Of a stretch of DNA of 64,000 bases, positions 8,678-16,304 are shown in pieces (within the stretch, counting starts at the first letter, position 1; each line of letters starts with the position of its first letter). The stretch lies in contig JAFZZM010000010.1 in assembly GCA_017615755.1 (NCBI GenBank), forward strand, positions 53,205 through 117,204, read 5' to 3'. The position numbers and the translations under genes are program-made. The notes beneath the pieces were generated by a model. It was not told the origin of the DNA and searched no databases. It worked only from the letters and a program-made list of their open reading frames with translations. Source of the stretch: Clostridiales bacterium (GTDB taxonomy: Bacteria > Bacillota > Clostridia > Saccharofermentanales > Saccharofermentanaceae).

Positions 8678-8707
8678 GCAAACTTGAGATATGTAAATGG
8701 TTGGAAC

Positions 8708-9754
8708 TTACGGGCTGAAAGGTGGTTTCGTACCCTGCTGTCCATAATGGTTCATCCCGTACGGATTCGGCAGTGTCGGGTACGGATTCTGCTGGATCTG
8801 CGGAACCGGGGCAACCTCAGCGGCTTCCTGTACCTTTTTCTTCACCTTCTTATCTTTCTTACCGCTCTTTACAAGAAGAACGATAAGGACAACGATCACT
8901 ACAAGAAGTACGGCCACTGCGCTCCAGGAAATAATCATGATCCACTGCATCGTGGTATAGCTCAGATCCTTAAGGAACGGAAGCAAAGCATCCTTCGCAG
9001 CTTCTTTTGCCGCATCCTCTTCCGCCTTGGCGCTCTTTTTTCCTAATGTCTTGCCGGGATCCGAAGGTGTCGTGTTATCTCCGGAATCGCCCGGTGCTAC
9101 CGTTGTATCGTCTGTATCGGAAGGATCCGTATCTTTATCATCATCGTCGGTATCGGCGATTCCCTGTGCATTCGGATCCGGGAGACTGAACTTCACGAGG
9201 ATAGGCTCATTCAACTTGGTAAGATCCCATTCCAGTCTGGTTCCGTTCTTCGTCACAGTCGTCGCATTCTCTTCGATCGCGCTATCCGGAAGAGACAGAT
9301 AGAATCTCATAAATCCGCCCATCTGGCCTAAAGAAGAAAGATCGCTGCTCTTCGTCGAATTTGCATTGAGGCTGTCCGAGAAATCCCAGGTCATTGTATA
9401 GACCCCGTCTTTTTCAGTAAACGAGAAACTGTCAAAACCAAAACCGGTGGCCTTCAGTTCTTTTTCCAGATCATCAAAATCGATGCCTTGTTTCGCCATT
9501 TCCCAGCCGGAATACTCGTTGTCCTTATAATCCACGACCGACCAGCCGTTAGCCTTCATGGCATCGACCTGGTCCTGTTTGGAATCCGAAGAACCCAACT
9601 CGGCATATTCTGCATAAAGCAAAGTGATGTTGATTTTCTTGTTCGTTCCCACAGACATCTTGGTCTCATAACGGACACAGCCCGCCAACGCAAGAATCAC
9701 CGCAAGAACCAGAACGAATACAAGAGACTTTTTAAAGGATCTTTTTTTCGTCAT
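8708..9754 (-). CDS. LppM-like (DUF3153-type) lipoprotein with C-terminal membrane anchor
   Basis: 348 residues. A lipoprotein signal ends in LALAGC (Cys26). The extracytoplasmic part to about residue 200 has the alternating pattern of LppM/DUF3153 proteins, with a GVYTMTWDFSD strand typical of the group. An Asp/Thr/Ser-rich spacer (200-245), a membrane helix (about 270-295) and a short Lys- then Pro-rich cytoplasmic tail follow. Lipid anchor plus a C-terminal helix would tether the domain at both ends. Function is unknown. It is a paralogue of the next gene upstream, with its own terminators on both sides, so the two are separate transcription units. Start set by GGGGAG 8 nt before the ATG. 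Confidence 0.72.
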   Translation of the reverse strand: MTKKRSFKKSLVFVLVLAVILALAGCVRYETKMSVGTNKKINITLLYAEYAELGSSDSKQDQVDAMKANGWSVVDYKDNEYSGWEMAKQGIDFDDLEKELKATGFGFDSFSFTEKDGVYTMTWDFSDSLNANSTKSSDLSSLGQMGGFMRFYLSLPDSAIEENATTVTKNGTRLEWDLTKLNEPILVKFSLPDPNAQGIADTDDDDKDTDPSDTDDTTVAPGDSGDNTTPSDPGKTLGKKSAKAEEDAAKEAAKDALLPFLKDLSYTTMQWIMIISWSAVAVLLVVIVVLIVLLVKSGKKDKKVKKKVQEAAEVAPVPQIQQNPYPTLPNPYGMNHYGQQGTKPPFSP

Positions 9755-9893
9755 TTGTTTCTACTCCCCTTCCACTATTCTTACATATTAAACAATAAAA
9801 CAAGTCAGGATTATTTTAAACCGCCAAATCAGCGGCTTAGCGCCTCTCTTTTCGAGAAAGAAGGCATGGGAAAGGGTTTTCCACGAAACAAAA

Positions 9894-9921
9894 AAGAGGT
9901 TGCCTCGTAAGACAACCTCTT
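9894..9921 (-). terminator. Intrinsic terminator
   Basis: Perfect 9-bp stem AAGAGGTTG/CAACCTCTT with a 10-nt loop, followed on the minus strand by a T run (A run at 9889-9895). It lies 25 nt after the stop of the Pro/Ala-rich lipoprotein gene. Confidence 0.85.
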
Positions 9922-9946
9922 CTGTTAAGCTTTTACAATGATCGAA

Positions 9947-10951
9947 TTATACGATCGGTGCACCAGGATCAGACGGTGTGTCATTTGCCGGAGCTTCCGG
10001 AGCAGCCGGAGGAGTAACCTGCGGGAAACCTGTCGGAGCAGCCGGAGCCTGCGGTACTACCGGAGACGGTGCTACAGGAGCCTGAGGAACAACCGGTGTC
10101 TGCGGGAAACCTGTCGGAGCCTGCGGTACTTCCGGTGCAGCCGGGAACGGAGCAGCCGGAGCCTGAGGAGCTACCGGAGAAGGTGTAACTGCAGAAGCAT
10201 AAGGTGCAACAGCCGGCTCAGAAGGAGCAGACTTCTTCTTGTTGATGAGGATGATAGCAACTACCACACCGATAGCTACAACAACACCACCGATGATCAG
10301 GCCGATTGCCCAGCCCGGGAATCCGGAACCACCAGTGATCTTGAATTCACAGTGGATCGGCTCTTCCATCTTGAACATATCCCACTCAAGAGTCTTGCCG
10401 CCCTTGGAATCAGATGTAGCATTGGACTTTTCAGGCTTGTTCGGCAGTTCGAGAACGAACTTCATGTATCCGCCGTACTCATTGATAGAAGAAAGATCAA
10501 CACCTTCAGCGGAAACTTCGCTTGTGTTACCGGAAACGTCCCAATCCAGTGTATAAACGCCCTTCTTTTCTGTGAAAGAGAACTTATCGAAACCTGCATC
10601 GGTATCCTTCAGTTCTTCTTCGAGATCAGCGGCCTTGATATCCTTCTTGATCAGTTCGTAACCCTTATAGCTGTCCTTCTTATACTCTTTGATCGTCCAG
10701 CCATTCTCTTCGAGCTTTTCTACTGCTTCCTCATCCAGTGTGCCGGAAGAAGAATCGTCATCGTCTCCATCGGAAAGACTGCTCGTATCGTATACAGCAT
10801 ACAGAATATCGATATCAATCTTTCCATCCGAACCTACTGACGCTGTTGTACTGTAACGGATACAACCGGAAAGAGCCAGTACGATCGATGAGATCAGCAT
10901 GACAGCCAGAAGCTTCTTGAGCAACGGCTTTTTATTTGCTTTCTTACCCAT
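9947..10951 (-). CDS. LppM-like lipoprotein with Pro/Ala-rich cytoplasmic tail
   Basis: 334 residues, paralogous to the protein at 8708-9754. Lipobox ALSGC (Cys30); LppM-like extracytoplasmic domain to about residue 205 with GVYTLDWDVSG; membrane helix at about 210-236 with KKK after it; then about 95 residues of low-complexity Pro/Ala/Val repeats built on PQAPxAP. The tail would lie in the cytoplasm by the positive-inside rule, which is unusual for such a repeat. GGAGG 9 nt before the ATG sets the start. Function unknown; related proteins are considered envelope-associated. Confidence 0.72.
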   Translation of the reverse strand: MGKKANKKPLLKKLLAVMLISSIVLALSGCIRYSTTASVGSDGKIDIDILYAVYDTSSLSDGDDDDSSSGTLDEEAVEKLEENGWTIKEYKKDSYKGYELIKKDIKAADLEEELKDTDAGFDKFSFTEKKGVYTLDWDVSGNTSEVSAEGVDLSSINEYGGYMKFVLELPNKPEKSNATSDSKGGKTLEWDMFKMEEPIHCEFKITGGSGFPGWAIGLIIGGVVVAIGVVVAIILINKKKSAPSEPAVAPYASAVTPSPVAPQAPAAPFPAAPEVPQAPTGFPQTPVVPQAPVAPSPVVPQAPAAPTGFPQVTPPAAPEAPANDTPSDPGAPIV

Positions 10952-10994
10952 AAAATCAATCCTCCAAATCGCAAAAATGCGTTATTTGCTTACA

Positions 10995-11024
10995 ATTATA
11001 CCATACTCGCCGGAATACCAACAA
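10995..11024 (-). promoter_or_regulatory. Promoter of the Pro/Ala-rich lipoprotein gene
   Basis: Minus strand TTGTTG (11019-11024), 18 bp, TATAAT (10995-11000), about 45 nt before the ATG. Confidence 0.5.
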
Positions 11025-11104
11025 ATTTCCTTTACGATTTACTTGCATTTATTTCGGCACAAACAGAGAAAAACGTTTCACCCTCGCATTCGAAATCGCT
11101 TGCG

Positions 11105-11138
11105 AAAAAAGAAGACCTGAACTTCTGTTCAGATCTTC
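11105..11138 (-). terminator. Terminator of tRNA-Pro
   Basis: Inverted repeat GAAGAtCTGAAC/GTTCAGgTCTTC (one mismatch) directly after the CCA end of the tRNA, followed by six T on the minus strand. Confidence 0.85.
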
Positions 11139-11139
11139 C

Positions 11140-11215
11140 TGGTCGAGGTGACAGGGTTCGAACCTGCGACCCCATGCTCCCAAAGCACGTACGCTACCAA
11201 CTGCGCTACACCTCG
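11140..11215 (-). tRNA. tRNA-Pro(TGG)
   Basis: On the minus strand the sequence starts CGAGGTG and ends CACCTCG-A-CCA, giving a 7-bp acceptor stem and an encoded CCA. The anticodon arm is CGTGC-TTTGGGA-GCATG, so the anticodon is TGG. The T arm holds GGTTCGAACCC and the D arm AGCGCAGTTGGTAGCGT. It is a single-gene unit with its own promoter and terminator. Confidence 0.97.
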
Positions 11216-11260
11216 AATTGACGTACTTGTCAATTATATCATTGTTTCTGATAATTACAA
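11216..11260 (-). promoter_or_regulatory. tRNA-Pro promoter with palindrome at the start site
   Basis: Minus strand TTGTAA (11255-11260), 16 bp, TATAAT (11233-11238). A 7-bp-arm inverted repeat, AATTGACGTACTTGTCAATT (11216-11235), covers the region from the -10 box to the 5' end of the tRNA; it may be an operator or a processing hairpin. Confidence 0.6.
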
Positions 11261-11320
11261 GTACTGATTCAATCGGAGCGGGTGCTTTTGCATCGGGATG
11301 CGGGCTGTTAATATGTGTAG

Positions 11321-11527
11321 GTAGTCGCGATCTCGGGTTTGGACGTTTCCGACTTACTTTCTCTCTCCTGAAGGTAGTCGCAATCGCGTTTTGGGGCGTT
11401 CCCGACTTACTTTCTCTCTCCTGAAGTTAGTCGCGATTGCGTTTTGGGGCGTTCTCGACTTACTTTCTCTCTCCTGAAGGTAGTCGCGATCGCGTTTTTG
11501 GGCATTCCCGACTTACTTTCTCTCTTA
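11321..11527. repeat. Tandem 53-bp repeat, four units
   Basis: Units begin at 11321, 11374, 11427 and 11480, each with GTAGTCGCxATCxCG-like heads and the tail CGACTTACTTTCTCTC. 53 is not a multiple of 3, so the array is not a repeated peptide. It lies between tRNA-Pro and the first LRR gene. The rest of the gap (11528-11629) holds only the 3' region of that gene. Confidence 0.9.
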
Positions 11528-11556
11528 TCAACCAATTACAGCCATCTCTACCGTCG

Positions 11557-11629
11557 TGTAGCCGAGAGCAGACTTGGCGTCTTTATCTTGAATCTGAATT
11601 ATTTATTCAAGCATGCTTTGAATCCGCAC
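11557..11629 (-). other. Conserved 3' region of LRR gene A, shared with gene H
   Basis: This stretch closely matches the sequence just after the stop codon of the distant paralogue H (36660-36733): AGACTTG, CGTCTTTATCTTG, ATCTGAATT and a CAAGC/GCTTG hairpin recur in order. Here the hairpin (TTCAAGCATGCTTTGAA, 11607-11623) may act as a weak terminator on the minus strand. The shared 3' flank points to duplication of gene plus tail. Confidence 0.55.
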
Positions 11630-13654
11630 TTAGATCGTGCCGCGCTCGATTCCATAACCCGCGCAGATCGCCGTGAACTCTTCACTGCTTCCGAAAAACG
11701 CAAGAACACTTGCTCTTGTCTGCGTTCCCTTGCTGATCTCACCTGTCCAGTAAGAAACCTCGGATTCCTCCGGTTCTCTGTCCATGAACGTGGTATAAAG
11801 TCTCGTAACAAATTCCTCGTCAGACAGATTCAGGTCCGCAAACTCTTTGGAACCGAAGAATTCCTTTGCTGCACTGCAGCCTGTCTGCTCAAGGTTTGTC
11901 AGAGCTAACGCCCAATACGCAAGTCCTTTCTCCTCCGGATCTCTGCCAAGACAGCAGATATAAAGACGTGTCGCAAAAGCAGTAGCGTTTTTGCTTGCTT
12001 TTTCCGCCTTGGCCGTCGGCGCACCGGATCTTACGCCGTAATCTGCACAGAGGTTACACCATTCCGTGGAATCGATGAAGCCCTTGATCACCGCCGCTCT
12101 GTCACCACCATTCTTCAGTACGCCGACCCAGTAAGCCTTACCATCCGGCTCCGACTCACGACCGAAGAATGTCTTATACAATGTCTCAACAAAGTCTTCC
12201 ACGCTGAGGTTTCTGTTTGTAAATTCCTCGCCGAGAAGGAAGAACAGTCCGCAGTCAGCACCGGTCTTACGTCCGTTTTTGATCTCATCGATCCAGTACT
12301 TCTTTCCCGCTTTCTCGGAAGGACGTCCCAGCGCCTCAGTGTATAATCTCTCTACAAAATCTCCGATATCCGCTTTCTTCGGATCAGGAGTCGGGTTGGA
12401 AGACTTGTAAGTGATCTTCGTATCCATAGCGTATTCAAGCCAGTAGCCGTACACCTCTACGGTAAGCTCCTGAGTGTCCTTTCCCAGATCTCCCAAGTCT
12501 TCATCTCTATAGTAGAAGTAATTCAAACCATCATCCGAGATACCGCGTTCCGTATTTTCAACCAAATCGATGATATCTGCCTGATTCGAAATATCGACCT
12601 CCGGGATCGCATTTCCATAACATAAGATCCACTTCAAATTCGGATTCTTGGAAATATCGATCGATGTGATCTTGTTATACGCACACGCGTACATCAGAAG
12701 CTCTCTACTGTTACTGGCATCCAGACTCGTAAGCTTATTGAACGATGCCTCAAGCTGATACAGATCTGTCAGTTTGCTCAGATCAAGTTTTTCGATCTTA
12801 TTCTGACAACAATCAAGAAGCTTCAGCTTATTGATATTACCAAGCTCAATGGCAGTTAAATTATTGTACCCGCACCACAGATCTTCCAGTTCCGGATAAC
12901 CGCTGACATCAAGTGTTCCCTTAAGATTGCAGTTCACACACTCGAAGCTATCCAGATCCCTCATTTCTCCCATTTTCAGATCAGAGATCGGATTATTTCC
13001 GACATTAAGTCTTACCATTTTCGTATTGTTTGTCAGGTCCAGACTCGTCAAGGCGTTATCGTAACAATCAAGCCATGTCATCTCGGTAGCAAGACTCACA
13101 TCCAGGGAAGTGATCTTGTTACCAGAACAAAACAGTTCGCGCAATTCCGGATTGTGACTCAGATCCAGACTCTTGATCTCGTTGTACTCACAGCCGAGCG
13201 ACCAAAGCTTCGTATTCTTACTGACATCCAGGCTCTTCAGTTGATTGGATGAAACGACCAGCCATTCCAGCTCCGTGTTCTTACTGACATCGATCTCCGT
13301 CAAACGCCCGTGAGTGTCCATTCCGTATACCTCCGGATGCACATCCAGTCGCTGGAGCGCAGTAAAAAACTCCAGGCCCTTAGCCGAACGGACCTGGTCC
13401 GTATCGATCCACATCTCTGTGACCGCAGCTATTTCCTTCTTATCCAGAAGGCCATCTTTATTACCATCGAAACTCTCTGCGATAAAGCTACGGAATTGCG
13501 TATCCGGAAAGTTCACTTTATCGATCTTCACCGCTTCCCCATCATCCGGCGGTGATTTTTCATCCGCGTTCACCGCTTTTCCTCCGGCGCCGAAGGCAAA
13601 AGCACTTGCCAGTGCGATACATCCGCCTAAGGCTGCCATGTTCATTCTTTTCAT
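11630..13654 (-). CDS. Secreted leucine-rich-repeat protein with C-terminal DUF4214 block (LRR-A)
   Basis: 674 residues from the ATG at 13654, placed 8 nt after AGGTG (a GTG at 13663 is also in frame). A signal peptide (about 1-30) is followed by an FPDxxFRxFI helix and an EF-hand-like loop (DGNKDGLLDKKEI), then about 14 leucine-rich repeats of 20-22 residues with cores such as LxSLDLSHNPEL. After a short linker come four DUF4214-like units (about 430-674), each with a RLYxxxLGR...G..YW core. Likely exported and surface-associated; binding partner unknown. Transcribed alone: a terminator separates it from gene B upstream. It lacks the Thr-Pro linker of most paralogues. Confidence 0.88.
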   Translation of the reverse strand: MKRMNMAALGGCIALASAFAFGAGGKAVNADEKSPPDDGEAVKIDKVNFPDTQFRSFIAESFDGNKDGLLDKKEIAAVTEMWIDTDQVRSAKGLEFFTALQRLDVHPEVYGMDTHGRLTEIDVSKNTELEWLVVSSNQLKSLDVSKNTKLWSLGCEYNEIKSLDLSHNPELRELFCSGNKITSLDVSLATEMTWLDCYDNALTSLDLTNNTKMVRLNVGNNPISDLKMGEMRDLDSFECVNCNLKGTLDVSGYPELEDLWCGYNNLTAIELGNINKLKLLDCCQNKIEKLDLSKLTDLYQLEASFNKLTSLDASNSRELLMYACAYNKITSIDISKNPNLKWILCYGNAIPEVDISNQADIIDLVENTERGISDDGLNYFYYRDEDLGDLGKDTQELTVEVYGYWLEYAMDTKITYKSSNPTPDPKKADIGDFVERLYTEALGRPSEKAGKKYWIDEIKNGRKTGADCGLFFLLGEEFTNRNLSVEDFVETLYKTFFGRESEPDGKAYWVGVLKNGGDRAAVIKGFIDSTEWCNLCADYGVRSGAPTAKAEKASKNATAFATRLYICCLGRDPEEKGLAYWALALTNLEQTGCSAAKEFFGSKEFADLNLSDEEFVTRLYTTFMDREPEESEVSYWTGEISKGTQTRASVLAFFGSSEEFTAICAGYGIERGTI

Positions 13655-13701
13655 TCCACACACACCTGCTTTCGTAAAGATACATGTATATTATAAAAAA
13701 T

Positions 13702-13729
13702 CAGGCACCACTTTTAGAAGTGGTGCCTG
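13702..13729 (-). terminator. Terminator after LRR gene B
   Basis: Perfect 12-bp stem CAGGCACCACTT/AAGTGGTGCCTG with a TTAG loop, followed by TTTTTT on the minus strand, 27 nt after the stop of gene B. A TATAAT (13690-13695, minus) overlapping the tail may serve gene A. Confidence 0.93.
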
Positions 13730-13755
13730 TGACGTTTTTGTCACTTTGCCCGAAC

Positions 13756-16275
13756 TCAGATGGTCCCTCGTTCGATACCGTACTTACTGCAGATATTGGT
13801 GAACTCTTCACTCTGTCCGAAGAACGCCAGGACACTAGCTCTTGTCTGCGCGCCCTTAGCGATCTCACCTGCCCAGTAAGAAACTTCGGATGCCTCCGGT
13901 TCTCTGTCCATGAACGTGGTATAGAGTCTTCTTACATACTCTTCATTCTTCAAGTTCAGGTTCACAAACTCCTGCGAATTGAAGAATTCTTTTGCAGCAC
14001 TGCAGCCCGTCTGCTCGAGATTAGTCAGAGCTAACGACCAGTATGCAAGTCCTTTCTGTTCCGCATCTCTTCCGAGACAGCAAGTATAAAGGCGTGTTGC
14101 AAAAGCAATCGCATTTTTGCTTGCTCTTTCTGCCTTAGCACTCGGTGCACCGGAACGCACACCGTAATCCGCGCAGAGGTTACACCACTCCTTGGAATCA
14201 ATGAATCCACGGACTACGGAATCCCGGCTCACGCCGTTCTTCAGCTGTCCTACCCAGTATGCCTTACCGTTCGGTTCGGAATCGCGGCCGAAGAAAGTCA
14301 TGTACAATGTCTCAACAAAGTCTTCCGCACTCAGGTTTCTGTTCGTGAATTCCTCGCCCGTCAGGAAGAAGATACCACAATCTCCGCCGGTCTTTCTTCC
14401 GGCCTTGATCTCATTGACCCAGTACTGCTTGCCCTGCTCTTCGGAAGCACGGCCGAGTGCTACCGTGTATAGTCTTTCCACGAAATCCCCAATGGTCGGA
14501 TCATTCGGGATCGGCGGAAGATCATCCACACCCAGTATCTTTGTCGTCGGGTCAAAAGCCAGGTGCTGATCTCCGTCCGAACCAACGATCACGAGATAGT
14601 CATCCACCTTCTCCACTTTCACGTCATCGCGTGTAATATAATCTGCAAGATAACTACAATTACCAAGATCAACAGAAGTGAGCCCGGTATGCTGGATATG
14701 GAGTTGTCTTAACTCGATATTTGCCTTCAGATCCAAAGACGCGATCTTTGTATCGTTGCAGTATAAGATGCGGAGTTTCGTGTTTTTGGCTACATTCAGT
14801 GACTGGATCGGCTGATTGCCGCAATTCAGGTACAGCAGTTCCGGAATCCAGCTGACATCGATCGACGTCAAGTTTCCTCCGCCCTTCGGACCTTCACAGT
14901 TGATGGAAGTCAGATTCGGGAACAATTCCATACCCTGAAGGGATGCTGCCTTAGTTCCCTCCATATCCAAAGCCGTGACTTTATCGATTTCTCCCTTGCT
15001 CAGCATCCCGTCTGCGTTCCTGTCGATCTTTTTGCTGACATACTCGCGGAATTCTTTATCCGGGAATATCTTCTCGGTGATCTTGATGCCGTCCTCCGTG
15101 ATCAGTTCCGTGCCTCTATCTACGGCAAGGAATCGCCACTGTTCTGCTGTGAAGTATTGCACAAATCCCATGGTATCATCTACCGATAGAGTTGGATCTT
15201 TCAAAAACTGCAGTATCTTCGGACAATTTCGAAGATCCAGCGCCGGCAAATATAAATAATACGCCAATAAATTTTCAAGTTTCGGGCAGTTCAGTTGCAG
15301 TTCTGTCAAAGGATTAAAAGTACACGAAAAACTAATCAATTCTTTTGCATTTTGCATATCAAATGACGTAAGATGATTAAAACCTGCGTCAAAGTATTGC
15401 AATATACTGATACTGCCTAGTTTCAATTCTTCCAGTCCACAGGATTCACAGTTAATATATGTGAGTTGTGTGCATTGACTAAGGTCCAGGCTCTTCATTT
15501 CGTTATTTGCGCAATAAAGATACTCCAGTTTTGTATTTTTGCTAAGATCCAGAGATCTGAGCTGGTTTTCCGCACACTGTAACCACAAGAGATCCGGACA
15601 CATACTCACATCAATTCTAGTAAAGTAACATTGCGAACAGTTCAGCGATGTTAATTGTTTGTTATTGCTAAGATCAAGTTCTCTCAGCTTTGTATTCATT
15701 ACTTCCAGACTCTCCAAACAAGTATTCTTACTGGTATCCAGTTCCATAAGTTTGCTTTCATGAGCAACGAAATACTTCAGTTTCGGATTATGGCTGATAT
15801 CGATCTTATCGATATAGTTCATGGATATATTAAGTGATTCCAGGTTTGGATTATGGCTGACATCAAGACTCGTAAGCAGATGTCCTGAACAATCCAGTGT
15901 TACCAGATTCACATTCTTGCTGACATCCAGTTCTGTCAGGCTTCCATTTGTAGTCGACGCGTTGAGATAATCCATATTCGTGAAGAACTCGATTCCTTTG
16001 AGCGAAGTAACTCTAAGATCAGGAACCTCTACCATTCGCGCAGGTTCAATTTCTTCCTTACTGAGTTCTCCGTCTACATTTGTATCAAAGGTCTCCGAAA
16101 CATATTCCCGGAAGATCTTATCCGGAAAATTCTTCTCATCGATTTTCACGACATCCTGAGGCGTTTCGCTGTCTTCTACCTCCGCTCTGACCGATGCAGA
16201 TGTCCATCCCGCAACGGCAAAAGCACTTGCCAATACAATACTTCCTGTGTATGCTGCTATTTTCGTTTTTTTCAT
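13756..16275 (-). CDS. Secreted LRR-DUF4214 protein with two LRR blocks (LRR-B)
   Basis: 839 residues. The signal peptide contains IVLASAFAVAGW. Two modules follow: the first, FPDKIFREYV plus an EF-hand-like loop (DTNVDGELSKEE), leads an LRR block of about 300 residues; the second, FPDKEFREYV plus DRNADGMLSKGE near residue 410, leads a shorter LRR block. Four DUF4214-like units close the protein (about 590-839), ending YGIERGTI. The double module is shared with gene F. GAAGGTG upstream of the ATG sets the start. Only 29 nt separate it from gene C, and a strong terminator follows, so C and B form a two-gene transcription unit. Confidence 0.88.
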   Translation of the reverse strand: MKKTKIAAYTGSIVLASAFAVAGWTSASVRAEVEDSETPQDVVKIDEKNFPDKIFREYVSETFDTNVDGELSKEEIEPARMVEVPDLRVTSLKGIEFFTNMDYLNASTTNGSLTELDVSKNVNLVTLDCSGHLLTSLDVSHNPNLESLNISMNYIDKIDISHNPKLKYFVAHESKLMELDTSKNTCLESLEVMNTKLRELDLSNNKQLTSLNCSQCYFTRIDVSMCPDLLWLQCAENQLRSLDLSKNTKLEYLYCANNEMKSLDLSQCTQLTYINCESCGLEELKLGSISILQYFDAGFNHLTSFDMQNAKELISFSCTFNPLTELQLNCPKLENLLAYYLYLPALDLRNCPKILQFLKDPTLSVDDTMGFVQYFTAEQWRFLAVDRGTELITEDGIKITEKIFPDKEFREYVSKKIDRNADGMLSKGEIDKVTALDMEGTKAASLQGMELFPNLTSINCEGPKGGGNLTSIDVSWIPELLYLNCGNQPIQSLNVAKNTKLRILYCNDTKIASLDLKANIELRQLHIQHTGLTSVDLGNCSYLADYITRDDVKVEKVDDYLVIVGSDGDQHLAFDPTTKILGVDDLPPIPNDPTIGDFVERLYTVALGRASEEQGKQYWVNEIKAGRKTGGDCGIFFLTGEEFTNRNLSAEDFVETLYMTFFGRDSEPNGKAYWVGQLKNGVSRDSVVRGFIDSKEWCNLCADYGVRSGAPSAKAERASKNAIAFATRLYTCCLGRDAEQKGLAYWSLALTNLEQTGCSAAKEFFNSQEFVNLNLKNEEYVRRLYTTFMDREPEASEVSYWAGEIAKGAQTRASVLAFFGQSEEFTNICSKYGIERGTI

Positions 16276-16304
16276 TCTATTACACCTTCTTTCTTACAGG
16301 CCGA

